Source: Flavobacteriaceae bacterium (GTDB lineage: Bacteria; Bacteroidota; Bacteroidia; Flavobacteriales; Flavobacteriaceae). Taken from it: DNA of 64,000 nucleotides. Each line of letters opens with the position of its first letter. The stretch's first letter is position 1. The DNA lies in contig JALSLK010000091.1 of the NCBI GenBank assembly GCA_026988355.1, positions 1-64,000 on the forward strand. Reading direction: 5' to 3'. The translations under genes and the position numbers were made by a program. Below, in pieces: positions 9,647 to 18,696 of the stretch. Below the pieces are notes generated by a model. The model was not told the origin of the DNA. It made no database searches and was given only the letters and a program-made list of their open reading frames with translations.

Positions 9647-11416
9647 ATGAAAACAAAACAAATCATAACACTTGCAGCCATCTTAATTTTAGGAATAGTT
9701 ATTGGCAAATTTGCATTTAATAATACAAGTTCTTCAAAAAATAAAGAACACAAAAACGAAACCGTAGAAGAACATTGGACTTGTTCCATGCATCCACAAA
9801 TTGATATGCCAGAATTTGGTGCTTGTCCTATTTGTGGTATGGATTTAATTCTAAAAAATAGTAATGCAAATGACGATAGTTTAGCTAGTAATGCATTTAA
9901 GATGACTAAAAATGCTATTGCCCTAGCAAATATCGAAACCATTACTGTTGGCAAAAATAATGCACAAAAAAATAATACGAATACTATTTTAAAATTATCA
10001 GGAAAAATTCAAACAAACGATAGAGCTTCTTCTGTACAAACAGCTCATTTTGGTGGTAGACTAGAACGATTAATGTATAAAAGCATTGGCGAATATGTTA
10101 GCAAAGGTAGTCTTATTGCAAGTGTATATTCTCCAGAATTGGTAACCGCACAAAACGAATTTATTGAAGCACTAGCCATCAAAAAAGCACAACCAGAATT
10201 GTACAATGCTGTACGAAATAAACTAAAAAATTGGAAAATTTCTGAAAAACAAATTCAGCAAATAGAAAACAATAAAAAAGTAATTACCAATTTTAAAATG
10301 TACGCTAATGTTTCTGGTTATATTGATGAAATTTTAGTACAAGAGGGAAGTCATGTTAACGAAGGTACGCCTTTGTTTAAAGTTTCTAATCTTGGAAGTG
10401 TTTGGGCAGTTTTTGATGTCTATGAAAACGATATAAAAAATCTAAAAATCGGACAGAAAATTAAAATAACACTCAACGCATATCCTGACAAAATTATTTC
10501 TTCTAAAATTAATTTTATTAATCCAGTTTTAAATACTGCAACTCGAACCATTACAGTAAGAGCAACTTTAAACAATACCAGTAAAAAATTAAAACCAGGC
10601 ATGCTTTTAAGTAGTGATGTGCAGTTATCTAACACCTCAAAAAAAGGAAAATCAAAAGGCGTATCGAGCGTTGAGATACCTAAAACAGCTGTAATGTGGA
10701 CAGGAAAGCGCTCTATTGTATATATTAAATCAAATAAAGATGACGCCGTTTTTGAATTACGTGAAGTAACTTTAGGAAATGAAAATGGCAGCAACTACAC
10801 CATTCTATCTGGATTAGAAAATGGCGATGAAGTAGTGGTTAATGGCACCTTCACGGTAGATGCTGCTGCACAGTTGCAAGGTAAAAGTAGCATGATGAAT
10901 AGCAAGAAGAGGCAAGAGGTAGGAAATAAGGCGCAAAAGGAAAAACAGGTTGCCAAACGCATAAAAGTAAATCTTGCTTTTAAGAAAAAGTTAAATATCG
11001 TTATTAACGATTATTTGGCTATTAAAGATGCCTTTGTTTTAACGGATGCTAAAAAGGTAAATGAACAAGCTAAAAAAACAGCTTTGGATTTAAAAAATGT
11101 AAAAATGAAATTATTAAAAAAGCCAGAAGCTCATAAAGTTTGGATGGATGCTGTACCAATTTTAAAAGCATCCTTAACGAGTTTAACAACCGAAACTGAT
11201 GTAGCAAAACAACGTACAACGTTTATAGATTTATCTAAGACTATGATTCTTCTTGCAAATAGTTTTGGTGTTGAAAAAACAATCTACGTACAGCATTGTC
11301 CAATGGCAAACAGTAACAATGGTGCCGATTGGTTAAGTACAGAAAAAGCAATTAAAAATCCATATTTTGGAGATAAAATGTTACAATGTGGTAGTGTAGA
11401 ACAAACTATTGACTAA
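9647..11416 (+). CDS. cusB: CusB-like RND periplasmic adaptor with C-terminal DUF3347
   Basis: Membrane-fusion adaptor linking the CusA pump to the TolC channel. The 589-aa protein has an N-terminal anchor (1-25), a heavy-metal-binding module WTCSMHP...CPICGMDL (about 44-70), lipoyl/beta-barrel adaptor domains (about 110-400, GGRLERL and GSHVNEGTPLF) and an extra C-terminal DUF3347 domain (about 435-589). That domain ends with QHCPMANSNNGADWL and NPYFGDKMLQCGSV. Classical CusB is about 400 aa, so the last third is an added domain, paralogous to the nearby lipoprotein. The gene is last in the cluster, separated from cusA and cusC by four genes. Confidence 0.92.
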   Translation: MKTKQIITLAAILILGIVIGKFAFNNTSSSKNKEHKNETVEEHWTCSMHPQIDMPEFGACPICGMDLILKNSNANDDSLASNAFKMTKNAIALANIETITVGKNNAQKNNTNTILKLSGKIQTNDRASSVQTAHFGGRLERLMYKSIGEYVSKGSLIASVYSPELVTAQNEFIEALAIKKAQPELYNAVRNKLKNWKISEKQIQQIENNKKVITNFKMYANVSGYIDEILVQEGSHVNEGTPLFKVSNLGSVWAVFDVYENDIKNLKIGQKIKITLNAYPDKIISSKINFINPVLNTATRTITVRATLNNTSKKLKPGMLLSSDVQLSNTSKKGKSKGVSSVEIPKTAVMWTGKRSIVYIKSNKDDAVFELREVTLGNENGSNYTILSGLENGDEVVVNGTFTVDAAAQLQGKSSMMNSKKRQEVGNKAQKEKQVAKRIKVNLAFKKKLNIVINDYLAIKDAFVLTDAKKVNEQAKKTALDLKNVKMKLLKKPEAHKVWMDAVPILKASLTSLTTETDVAKQRTTFIDLSKTMILLANSFGVEKTIYVQHCPMANSNNGADWLSTEKAIKNPYFGDKMLQCGSVEQTID

Positions 11417-11464
11417 TTAATTTAACAGGTTTTAAAATGGATTAAACTCTTAAAATTTTAGGAA

Positions 11465-12514
11465 TTAATTTATATGCGATTTTTCAAAATTAAGCAACCA
11501 ACTTTTCTTGTGTAATCCACCAGCATAACCTGTTAAATTTCCATTGGCACCAATTACTCTATGACAAGGAATAATAATACTGATTTTGTTTGCTCCATTG
11601 GCAGACGCAACGGCTCTTACTGCTTTTTTGTGGTTTATCGCAAGTGCTTGTTCTTTATAACTTACGGTTTGTCCATAAGGAATTTTTAATAATGCATTCC
11701 AAACTTGTTTTCTAAAAGTTGTACCAACAATATCTAGTGCTACGGTAAAATGCTTTCGTTTTCCTTCAAAATATTCATTTATTTCTTTTTTTACTAAAGT
11801 CAAATGTTTGTTTTTTCCTGGAAGAATAATGGCATGAAATTGTTTTTGAATCGCTACAAAATGTTTTTCGATATGCTTTTGACCAATAAATCCTAAAAAA
11901 CAAATTCCTTTTTCAGTTGCACATGTAATAATACTTCCGATTGGAGAACTAAATCGTAAAACATTAATAATACTTCTATCTTTAGATTTACTTGCAGATT
12001 CGCCAAATATAGAGCGATAACTTTCATTAAAACCACTTAAAGATTCGTAACCACTATCAAAAGCCGAATAAGTAATTGATTTTCCTGCTTTAATGGTATT
12101 AAATGCATAGTTTATTCGCAACATTCTTTGAAATGCATGAAAGGTAATATTGTAATTTTTCTTAAACCAACGTCTAATCGTATGTGGCTCTATTCCTTTT
12201 AATTTTAATTGTGCATCACTAATTTTTTGATGTGGTTTTTTCTGTAATTCGGCGATGATTTTTTTTACATACTCTGGTGTTTCACCTATTTTCTCTAATG
12301 GTTTACAGACCTTACACGGACGATATCCATGCTGTAAAGCCTCTTCTATAGAATCGTAAAAAATTACATTTTCTGCCTTCGGAATTCTTGCTCTACATGA
12401 TGGGTGGCAAAAAATACCTGTTGTTTTTACCGCAGTAAAAAACGTACCATCGTATTTGGTATTTCTTGTACCTACAACACCGTACATTTCATCAAAAGAC
12501 ATTTTTTTATGCAT
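11465..12514 (-). CDS. ada: Ada: DNA alkylation repair methyltransferase and regulator
   Basis: Bifunctional adaptive-response protein, 349 aa. An N-terminal Ada zinc domain has its four cysteines (C36, C40, C67, C70) and FCHPSCRAR. An AraC-type helix-turn-helix follows (about 95-170). The C-terminal O6-alkylguanine transferase has the PCHRVIG active site (C317). Methyl transfer to the N-terminal domain activates transcription in E. coli Ada; the same mechanism is inferred here. ATG 12514 is used; ATG 12502 (MSFDEMYG) is also possible. It starts 3 bp after the preceding PEP-mutase-family gene ends, so the two are almost certainly co-transcribed. Confidence 0.94.
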   Translation of the reverse strand: MHKKMSFDEMYGVVGTRNTKYDGTFFTAVKTTGIFCHPSCRARIPKAENVIFYDSIEEALQHGYRPCKVCKPLEKIGETPEYVKKIIAELQKKPHQKISDAQLKLKGIEPHTIRRWFKKNYNITFHAFQRMLRINYAFNTIKAGKSITYSAFDSGYESLSGFNESYRSIFGESASKSKDRSIINVLRFSSPIGSIITCATEKGICFLGFIGQKHIEKHFVAIQKQFHAIILPGKNKHLTLVKKEINEYFEGKRKHFTVALDIVGTTFRKQVWNALLKIPYGQTVSYKEQALAINHKKAVRAVASANGANKISIIIPCHRVIGANGNLTGYAGGLHKKSWLLNFEKSHIN

Positions 12515-12517
12515 AAT

Positions 12518-13294
12518 CTACGTAAATATAGGTTGAAAAGATTGTTCTTTCCTAATCTGCTTTATAGAATTTTCTACTTTTACAATCATCGTATTGTATA
12601 AAAAAGGACCAATACTAATACGTTTTACACCCATATTTTCTAATGCTTTAAAATTAGCTAAATTTGGCATACACATTACATTTATTGGAAGTGAAGTTAC
12701 TGCAACTATCTTTTTAATTTCATTTTCTTGTACAATACAAGGCACAAATATACCATCTGCTCCACTTTCTGCATAAATTTTTATTCTTTTTAAAGTTTCT
12801 TCTAGTGGATTTTTTAAACCCATGATATAAAAATCGGTACGTACATTTAAAAACACAGGCATATTATGTCTTGTTAAATAACTTTTAATTTCTCTAATAA
12901 TTTCTCCAAAATTTTGTGCATTTACAATTTCTCTCTCAACAGTTTGAGAGGTATTTGCAATAGAGTCTTCTATATTAATTCCAACAACTCCAAGTTTATA
13001 AAGTGCTGCTATATTTGCAATTATTTCGTTTACATTTCTACTATATCCTCCTTCTATATCTACTGTTAAAGGAATATTTATTTTGGTTTGTATATTTTTT
13101 ACAATTCGCAATAAATCTAAAAAAGGCATTTTCTCTCCATCATTATAACCCAATGAAGCTGCAATTGCTGCGCTTGAAGTTCCAATTGCTTTGTATCCTA
13201 ATTTCTCAAATAACATTGCACTTTGTACGTCCCAAACATTTCCTAATAGTAAAGTTTGATTGTGTAATTTTTTGAATTTTTCTGCTTTGCTCAT
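12518..13294 (-). CDS. Isocitrate lyase / PEP phosphomutase superfamily protein
   Basis: A 258-aa TIM-barrel protein with NVWDVQSAMLFEKLGYKAIGTSS at the start, then PLTVDIEGGYS and GVVGINIEDS, which carry the acidic Mg-binding residues of the family. The KxCGH/KKCGH catalytic motif of true isocitrate lyases is not visible, so it belongs to the broad 'isocitrate lyase/PEP mutase family' whose substrates are mostly unknown. It is immediately upstream of ada (3-bp gap). This pairing suggests co-regulation under alkylation stress, but that is inference. Confidence 0.8.
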   Translation of the reverse strand: MSKAEKFKKLHNQTLLLGNVWDVQSAMLFEKLGYKAIGTSSAAIAASLGYNDGEKMPFLDLLRIVKNIQTKINIPLTVDIEGGYSRNVNEIIANIAALYKLGVVGINIEDSIANTSQTVEREIVNAQNFGEIIREIKSYLTRHNMPVFLNVRTDFYIMGLKNPLEETLKRIKIYAESGADGIFVPCIVQENEIKKIVAVTSLPINVMCMPNLANFKALENMGVKRISIGPFLYNTMIVKVENSIKQIRKEQSFQPIFT

Positions 13295-13399
13295 AATTTG
13301 TTTATTTATTATTATAATTATGCAAAGTAACTACGACTAAAAATACTGTGCTACCGAAAAATTGACAAGTATGTTTTAAATATCTTATATAGTAAATAA

Positions 13400-13437
13400 T
13401 ACCAACTCAACATCAAAATACGCTATAAATTATTTAT
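13400..13437 (-). repeat. solo right end of the TACCAA inverted-repeat element
   Basis: 38 bp here (TACCAACTCAACATCAAAAT then ACGCTATAAATTATTTAT) match the reverse complement of the right end of the 158-bp elements at 24915 and 28405 without a mismatch. The match stops abruptly at 13437. It is a broken copy in the spacer between pdxH and the PEP-mutase-family gene, oriented opposite to the full copies. Confidence 0.8.
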
Positions 13438-13461
13438 TTTAAACCGATTCATAAAAAATGT

Positions 13462-14229
13462 TTATGGTTGTAATCGTTCCATTTTCCAATGGTAATCTTT
13501 TTGCAATGTAAATCGAATTCTATCGTGCATACGATTTGGTCTTCCTTGCCAAAATTCAATTACTTGTGGCTTTATTAAATATCCTCCCCAATGTTCTGGT
13601 CTTGGTATTTCTTTATTCTCAAATTGTTGTTCGTAGTCTTTTAATTTAGCATCTAATGTTTCTCTAGAGTCTATTATTTCGCTTTGATTAGATGCCCAAG
13701 CTCCTACTCTACTACCTATTGGTCTAGATTCAAAATAACCATCAGATAAATTTTTAGCTAGTTTTTCAGCTACTCCTTTTACGATTACTTGTTGCTCCTG
13801 AGTCTGCCAAAAAAAAGACAAACTTACGTTCGCATTTATTGCAATGGCTTTACCTTTTTCGGAATTATAATTGGTATAAAAAATAAAACCTTCCCAAGTA
13901 AAACGTTTTAATAAAACAATTCTACTTTTAGGAAAACCATCCAAACCAATTGTTGCAAGATTCATTGCATTTGCTTCGCCCAACTCTCTTTCTTTAGCTT
14001 CTAAAAACCATTTCTGGAATAATTCCATTGGATTATCGGAAAGATTTGTTTCTTCTAATTTATCTTTTTGATATGTTTTTCTATAATTACTTAGATCATT
14101 CACGTTATTACTCTTTTTAAAATTTCTATATATTTTAAATAAAAAAACAACAATGCTTATTATAAAAATAAAAACAATGAGTTGCCATATAAATAGACCT
14201 ACATTAAATATTTTAAAAATTTTACCCAT
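13462..14229 (-). CDS. pdxH: Pyridoxamine 5'-phosphate oxidase with N-terminal membrane segment
   Basis: FMN-dependent oxidation of PNP/PMP to pyridoxal phosphate. Conserved elements: NPMELFQKWF, NAMNLATIGLDGFPKSRIVLLK, FYTNYNSEKG, ESRPIGSRVGAWAS and the C-terminal FWQGRPNRMHDRI and RLQP. The frame open from ATG 14229 encodes 255 aa, about 42 more than the usual length, and the extra part is a strongly hydrophobic helix (residues 10-32) plus a basic stretch. An in-frame GTG at 14103 (V-NDLSNYRK) would give 213 aa, a normal PdxH. Either translation starts at GTG, or a small membrane gene has fused in frame. Function is sure; the start is not. Confidence 0.88.
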   Translation of the reverse strand: MGKIFKIFNVGLFIWQLIVFIFIISIVVFLFKIYRNFKKSNNVNDLSNYRKTYQKDKLEETNLSDNPMELFQKWFLEAKERELGEANAMNLATIGLDGFPKSRIVLLKRFTWEGFIFYTNYNSEKGKAIAINANVSLSFFWQTQEQQVIVKGVAEKLAKNLSDGYFESRPIGSRVGAWASNQSEIIDSRETLDAKLKDYEQQFENKEIPRPEHWGGYLIKPQVIEFWQGRPNRMHDRIRFTLQKDYHWKMERLQP

Positions 14230-14368
14230 TTTCCCCTTTTAAAAGTCTCTAGTTTTTACTTGATTTGAAATATAATTCTGTTGTTTCTCTGTAAAACTAA
14301 TATTCACACTAATAAAATTTCAAACAAAAATGCAAATTATGCCTATACTTAGCAAATATAGATATTTA

Positions 14369-15826
14369 TTATTCTTTACGAATTAACCACAAACCAATAA
14401 AAGTAAATAATCCATTTAAGCCAAGTAATTCAAAACTAAATTTATAACCATTAAACCAATCTACCGAATACGCATTTAAAAAATAACTCATCACAACAGA
14501 AATAATACAAACTAATAATACATATTGTTCCTTTATTTTATGCTTGGTATAAATTCCAAAAAAGAACAATCCTAATAAAGGACCATAAGTGTATGAAGCA
14601 ATCGTAAATAGTCCAGTGATTACGTTCATTTCTAGTACTTCATTAAAAAGTACTACAACAATAACTAAAATTGCAGAAACCACAATATGTACCTTTTTAC
14701 GTAAGGATTTTTGTATGGACTTTTCTTTGTTTTTTATATCTAAAAAATCGATACAATATGAAGTTGTTAAGGATGTTAATGCAGAATCCGCACTAGAATA
14801 TGCAGCTGCAATTATTCCTAAAATAAAAACCATTGCGAGTGGTACACCTAAACCACTTTTTACAGCAATCATTGGAAATAATAAATCTGTTCTTTTTAAA
14901 CCATCGACAACAGGCACATCCAATCCAAATTTTTCTGCATAAATATAAAGTAGTGCTCCAAGTAGTAAAAAAACAAAGTTTACTACCACTAATAAACTAA
15001 TCATAGATAGCATATTTTTTTGTGCTTCTTTTAAATTTTTACATGTCAAGTTTTTTTGCATCATGTCCTGATCTACTCCTGTCATTGCTATTGTAATGAA
15101 TATTCCGCCAAAGAAAGATTTAAAAAAGTAGCTTTTTTCTTTAAAATTATCAAAAAATAGTATCCGATTAAATTTTTTCAACTCGTCAGATGCATAAAAT
15201 TCAGAAAAACTCCAACCAATTTTCTGGTTGATAAAATAAATTGCTAGTAATACAGCCGAAAGCATAAAAAATGTTTGTAAAGTATCTGTCCAAACAATAG
15301 TTTTAATACCTCCTCTATGCGTATAAATCCAAATTAATAAAATGGAAAAAATAACGGTTAGGATAAATGGTACATTCCACTCATCAAAAATTAAATATTG
15401 CATTGCCAATGCTACTAAAAAAATACGAAATGCTGCGCCAATAGTTCTTGATAATAAAAAGAAGAATGCGCCAATTTTATGCGATTTAGAACCTAAACGC
15501 TGATTCAAATACTCATAAATAGAAGTTACATTATGCTTATAATAAATTGGCAATAAAACAAATGCAATTATTGCAGCTCCTACAACATAGCCAAAAACCA
15601 TCTGCATATAACTAAATTTTTGTGCTGCTACAGTTCCTGGTACCGAAATAAAAGTAACTCCAGATAAAGTAGCTCCTATCATACCAAATGCAACAATATA
15701 CCATGGCGATTTTTTATTTGCTTTAAAGAATGCATTATTGCTATCATCTTTACCTGTTAAATAAGATATTAAAAATAATACCGCAAAATAAGCTACAATT
15801 AATAAAAGTATATGTAATGGATTCAT
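14369..15826 (-). CDS. Sodium:solute symporter (SSS family)
   Basis: Integral membrane transporter of 485 aa with about 13 hydrophobic helices. Typical SSS features are the [14 protein letters not shown] segment in TM2, [19 protein letters not shown], a YEYLNQRLG helix and the sodium-site [16 protein letters not shown] region. Substrate cannot be read from sequence. ATG 15826 (MNPLHILLL) was chosen: the frame stays open 65 codons further, but that part is polar, crosses the AT-rich spacer and overlaps the divergent recR gene. Terminates 139 bp before the pdxH frame. Confidence 0.9.
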   Translation of the reverse strand: MNPLHILLLIVAYFAVLFLISYLTGKDDSNNAFFKANKKSPWYIVAFGMIGATLSGVTFISVPGTVAAQKFSYMQMVFGYVVGAAIIAFVLLPIYYKHNVTSIYEYLNQRLGSKSHKIGAFFFLLSRTIGAAFRIFLVALAMQYLIFDEWNVPFILTVIFSILLIWIYTHRGGIKTIVWTDTLQTFFMLSAVLLAIYFINQKIGWSFSEFYASDELKKFNRILFFDNFKEKSYFFKSFFGGIFITIAMTGVDQDMMQKNLTCKNLKEAQKNMLSMISLLVVVNFVFLLLGALLYIYAEKFGLDVPVVDGLKRTDLLFPMIAVKSGLGVPLAMVFILGIIAAAYSSADSALTSLTTSYCIDFLDIKNKEKSIQKSLRKKVHIVVSAILVIVVVLFNEVLEMNVITGLFTIASYTYGPLLGLFFFGIYTKHKIKEQYVLLVCIISVVMSYFLNAYSVDWFNGYKFSFELLGLNGLFTFIGLWLIRKE

Positions 15827-15922
15827 TTTTTTATTTAAAGTTAGTCGTTTATTAAATGATTTAATATACAATATAGTATAAAATTTCACACACAAAGAAA
15901 CAAAATTTAAATTGATATTCGT

Positions 15923-15949
15923 TTGATATGTATATTTAAAGTAAATTTG
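15923..15949 (+). promoter_or_regulatory. candidate recR promoter (TTG-N16-TAAATTTG)
   Basis: TTG at 15923-15925 and TAAATTTG at 15942-15949 match the Bacteroidota -33/-7 consensus (TTG, TANNTTTG) with a 16-bp spacer, one short of the usual range. The -7 box ends 4 bp before the recR ATG at 15954. If used, transcription would begin at or very near the start codon. Confidence 0.5.
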
Positions 15950-15953
15950 CACA

Positions 15954-16574
15954 ATGAATTTTTCTTCCAAACTTTTAGAAAATGCGGTTAATGAGATTTC
16001 GCAATTACCAGGAATTGGCAAACGTTCTGCTCTTCGATTGGCTTTACATTTACTTAAACAACCTAAAGAACAAACTACGTATTTGACAAATGCATTACAA
16101 AATTTACGAAACGAAATTAAACATTGCTCTAGTTGTCATAATATTTCGGACGTAGAAATTTGCGAAATTTGTTCTAAATCTAATCGCAATAATCAAGTTA
16201 TATGTGTGGTAGAAGATATTAGAGATGTTATGGCTATCGAAAATACAGCACAGTTTAAAGGTTTATATCATGTTCTCGGTGGTAAAATATCGCCAATGGA
16301 TGGTATTGGTCCTCATAATTTAACTATTGATAGTTTGGTAAACAAAGTAAAATCTGGTAACGTCACAGAAATTATCTTTGCTTTAAGCTCTACAATGGAA
16401 GGAGATACTACCAATTTTTACATCTATAAACAGATTGAAGATTGTGTTGTTAAAATTTCAACTATTGCAAGAGGAATATCGGTTGGCGATGAAATTGAAT
16501 ATGCAGATGAAATAACACTTGGAAGGAGTATTTTAAATCGAATTCCTTTTGAAAATTCTTTAAAAAACAGTTAA
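15954..16574 (+). CDS. recR: Recombination mediator RecR
   Basis: With RecO/RecF, loads RecA on gapped DNA. The 206-aa length is normal. An N-terminal helix-hairpin-helix ([20 protein letters not shown]) is followed by a four-Cys zinc finger ([16 protein letters not shown]) and a Toprim domain with [13 protein letters not shown]. The C-terminal [16 protein letters not shown] is conserved. A glycosyltransferase starts 3 bp after the stop, probably in the same transcript. Divergent from the SSS transporter, with a 127-bp spacer. Confidence 0.97.
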   Translation: MNFSSKLLENAVNEISQLPGIGKRSALRLALHLLKQPKEQTTYLTNALQNLRNEIKHCSSCHNISDVEICEICSKSNRNNQVICVVEDIRDVMAIENTAQFKGLYHVLGGKISPMDGIGPHNLTIDSLVNKVKSGNVTEIIFALSSTMEGDTTNFYIYKQIEDCVVKISTIARGISVGDEIEYADEITLGRSILNRIPFENSLKNS

Positions 16575-16577
16575 TTT

Positions 16578-17738
16578 TTGAGTGATAAACAAAGTCATAT
16601 CGATTTATCCATCGTCATTGTTAATTACAATGTGCGCTATTTTTTAGAACAATGTTTACAAAGTGTTTTTGACGCTATTAATAATATTAATGCGGAAGTA
16701 ATTGTTGTAGATAACAACTCTCACGATACGAGTTGTGAAATGATTCTCAATAAATTTTCTCGTGTAAAACTGATTGCAAATAAAAAAAATACTGGTTTTT
16801 CTAAAGCAAATAATCAAGGCGTTGCAATTGCAAATGGAGCATACGTTTTAATTCTAAATCCAGATACTGTAGTTGCCGAAGATACTTTTGAGCAATTGTT
16901 GAATTTTGCAAAATCTAAAACCAATTTAGGTGCTATTGGTATAAAACTAATTGATGGAACTGGTACTTTTTTACCAGAAAGTAAACGAGGTATTCCAACT
17001 CCTAAAGTATCTTTTAACAAATTAACAGGAATTTCTAGCAAACAAACTGGTAAATATTACGCCACACACTTACAACATAATGAATCTGGTGTTGTCGAAA
17101 TTTTAGTTGGCGCTTTTATGTTTATGAAGAAGAACATTTATAATGAAGTTAAAGGTTTTGATGAGGATTATTTTATGTATGGAGAAGATATTGATTTAAG
17201 TTATAAAATTCACAAAAAAGGATATCAAAACTATTATTTTTCGGATACTCAAATTATACATTACAAAGGAGAAAGCACCAAAAAAGATATTAAATACCTA
17301 AAACATTTTTACGGTGCAATGAAAATATTTTACCAAAAACACTTTAAACTAAATCGTATTTACGATTTTATGATGAGTTTTGGAATTCGATTTTGGTATA
17401 GTATGAAATACTTAAAATTAAAAACAGTAGAAACACAACAAAAACAAATAAAAAAATTTATTTATATTGGTAGCAATACTACCACTTTTGCAAAACTTAA
17501 AGGAAAGATAAATCCTATTGTGGCTATAAATCATACGGCAATTAGCATCGTAGATATTTTAGCTAACAAAGTGGATACTATTATTTTTGATAATAATTTT
17601 ATTTCTAACAAAAAAATTATCGATGCTTTACAAAAACTAAACACTAAAAATATTCATTTTAGATGCATACCTAAAGGATGTAATTTTTATATTGGCAGTG
17701 ACAATTCAATAGATAAAGGTAATGTAGTTCCATTTTAA
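16578..17738 (+). CDS. Family 2 glycosyltransferase with C-terminal Rossmann-like domain
   Basis: A 386-aa predicted sugar transferase of the rhamnosyltransferase-like GT2 group. The GT-A domain begins at once with IDLSIVIVNYNVRYFLEQCL and shows VIVVDNNSHD, ILNPDTVV (DXD-like), GAFMFMKK and DEDYFMYGEDIDLSYK. About 115 residues after the GT domain (KKFIYIGS..., IIFDNNFIS, RCIPKGCNFYIGS) look like the nucleotide-sugar-binding domain of polyprenyl glycosylphosphotransferases. The only sensible start is TTG 16578, 3 bp after recR; no ATG/GTG occurs before the catalytic domain. Acceptor unknown; O-polysaccharide or glycan synthesis is likely. Confidence 0.87.
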   Translation: MSDKQSHIDLSIVIVNYNVRYFLEQCLQSVFDAINNINAEVIVVDNNSHDTSCEMILNKFSRVKLIANKKNTGFSKANNQGVAIANGAYVLILNPDTVVAEDTFEQLLNFAKSKTNLGAIGIKLIDGTGTFLPESKRGIPTPKVSFNKLTGISSKQTGKYYATHLQHNESGVVEILVGAFMFMKKNIYNEVKGFDEDYFMYGEDIDLSYKIHKKGYQNYYFSDTQIIHYKGESTKKDIKYLKHFYGAMKIFYQKHFKLNRIYDFMMSFGIRFWYSMKYLKLKTVETQQKQIKKFIYIGSNTTTFAKLKGKINPIVAINHTAISIVDILANKVDTIIFDNNFISNKKIIDALQKLNTKNIHFRCIPKGCNFYIGSDNSIDKGNVVPF

Positions 17739-17748
17739 TTTTTTAATT

Positions 17749-18414
17749 ATGAATGTAAACATAAACAAAACTTGGCTACCTATTCTACAAGAGGAATTTA
17801 ATAAAGCCTATTTTAAAAATTTAATTTCTTTTGTAAAGTCCGAATATAAAAATCATACTTGCTTTCCTAAAGAGGATGAAATTTTTAATGCTTTTAACGC
17901 TTGTACTTTTGATGCTTTAAAAGTAGTTATTATAGGACAAGATCCGTATCATGGTATTGGACAGGCGAATGGTTTATGTTTTTCGGTTAATGATGGCATT
18001 ACACAACCACCGTCGTTAATAAATATCTTTAAAGAATTACAAACGGATATTAACAAATCCATTCCTAAAAGTGGGAATTTAATTTCGTGGGCAAATCAAG
18101 GTGTTTTACTACTTAATGCTACTTTAACCGTTAGAGCACATCAGGCAGGTTCGCATCAAAAACAAGGCTGGGAACAATTTACAGATGCTATAATACAACA
18201 AATTTCGAAAAAAAAAGAAAATATAGTATTCTTACTTTGGGGAGGTTTTGCAAAGAAAAAAGGCGCTAAAATTGATACAACAAAACATCATATATTAATT
18301 TCTGGTCATCCATCTCCTTTAAGTGCCAATAGAGGTTATTGGTTTGGAAACAAACACTTTTCTAAAACAAATTCTTTTTTAAGTGATACGAATTTGGGAA
18401 TTATTACATGGTAA
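17749..18414 (+). CDS. ung: Uracil-DNA glycosylase
   Basis: Excises uracil from DNA in base-excision repair. The 221-aa protein is standard family 1 UDG: GQDPYHG with catalytic D65, GLCFSV, the WANQGVLLLNATLTV segment with the uracil-contacting residues, and the HPSPLS DNA-intercalation loop. It follows the glycosyltransferase by 10 bp, so recR-GT-ung may be one transcript with two DNA-repair genes around a glycosyltransferase. Confidence 0.98.
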   Translation: MNVNINKTWLPILQEEFNKAYFKNLISFVKSEYKNHTCFPKEDEIFNAFNACTFDALKVVIIGQDPYHGIGQANGLCFSVNDGITQPPSLINIFKELQTDINKSIPKSGNLISWANQGVLLLNATLTVRAHQAGSHQKQGWEQFTDAIIQQISKKKENIVFLLWGGFAKKKGAKIDTTKHHILISGHPSPLSANRGYWFGNKHFSKTNSFLSDTNLGIITW

Positions 18415-18423
18415 TATACGCTA

Positions 18424-18654
18424 TTATTTTGGTTTATAAATTACTATTGTTGAAACTGGATATTTCTCTAATAATACTTTTGGTCTAATTGGTCTTTTTG
18501 TAAAATTACCTCCACAATTTGGGCATACTTCTCCAAACTTATCCGTAACACAGTTTATACAAAATGTACATTCAAAAGTACAAATCATTGCTTCTTCGGA
18601 GTCGAATGGCAATTTTTTATTACACTGCTCACAAGTTGGTCTAATTTCTAACAT
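18424..18654 (-). CDS. DUF1272 small Cys-rich protein
   Basis: A 76-aa protein with PTCEQCNKKLPFDSEEA, then CTFECTFCINCV and CPNCGGNFTKRPIRP: eight cysteines in CxxC pairs that form a zinc-ribbon-like fold. This matches the DUF1272 family. No function is known to me. It is convergent with ung (9 bp between the stops) and downstream of the DUF1569 gene. Confidence 0.88.
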   Translation of the reverse strand: MLEIRPTCEQCNKKLPFDSEEAMICTFECTFCINCVTDKFGEVCPNCGGNFTKRPIRPKVLLEKYPVSTIVIYKPK

Positions 18655-18696
18655 ACTACGAGTTTTAGTATTCGTTTATAATTTATAATTTCCAAA

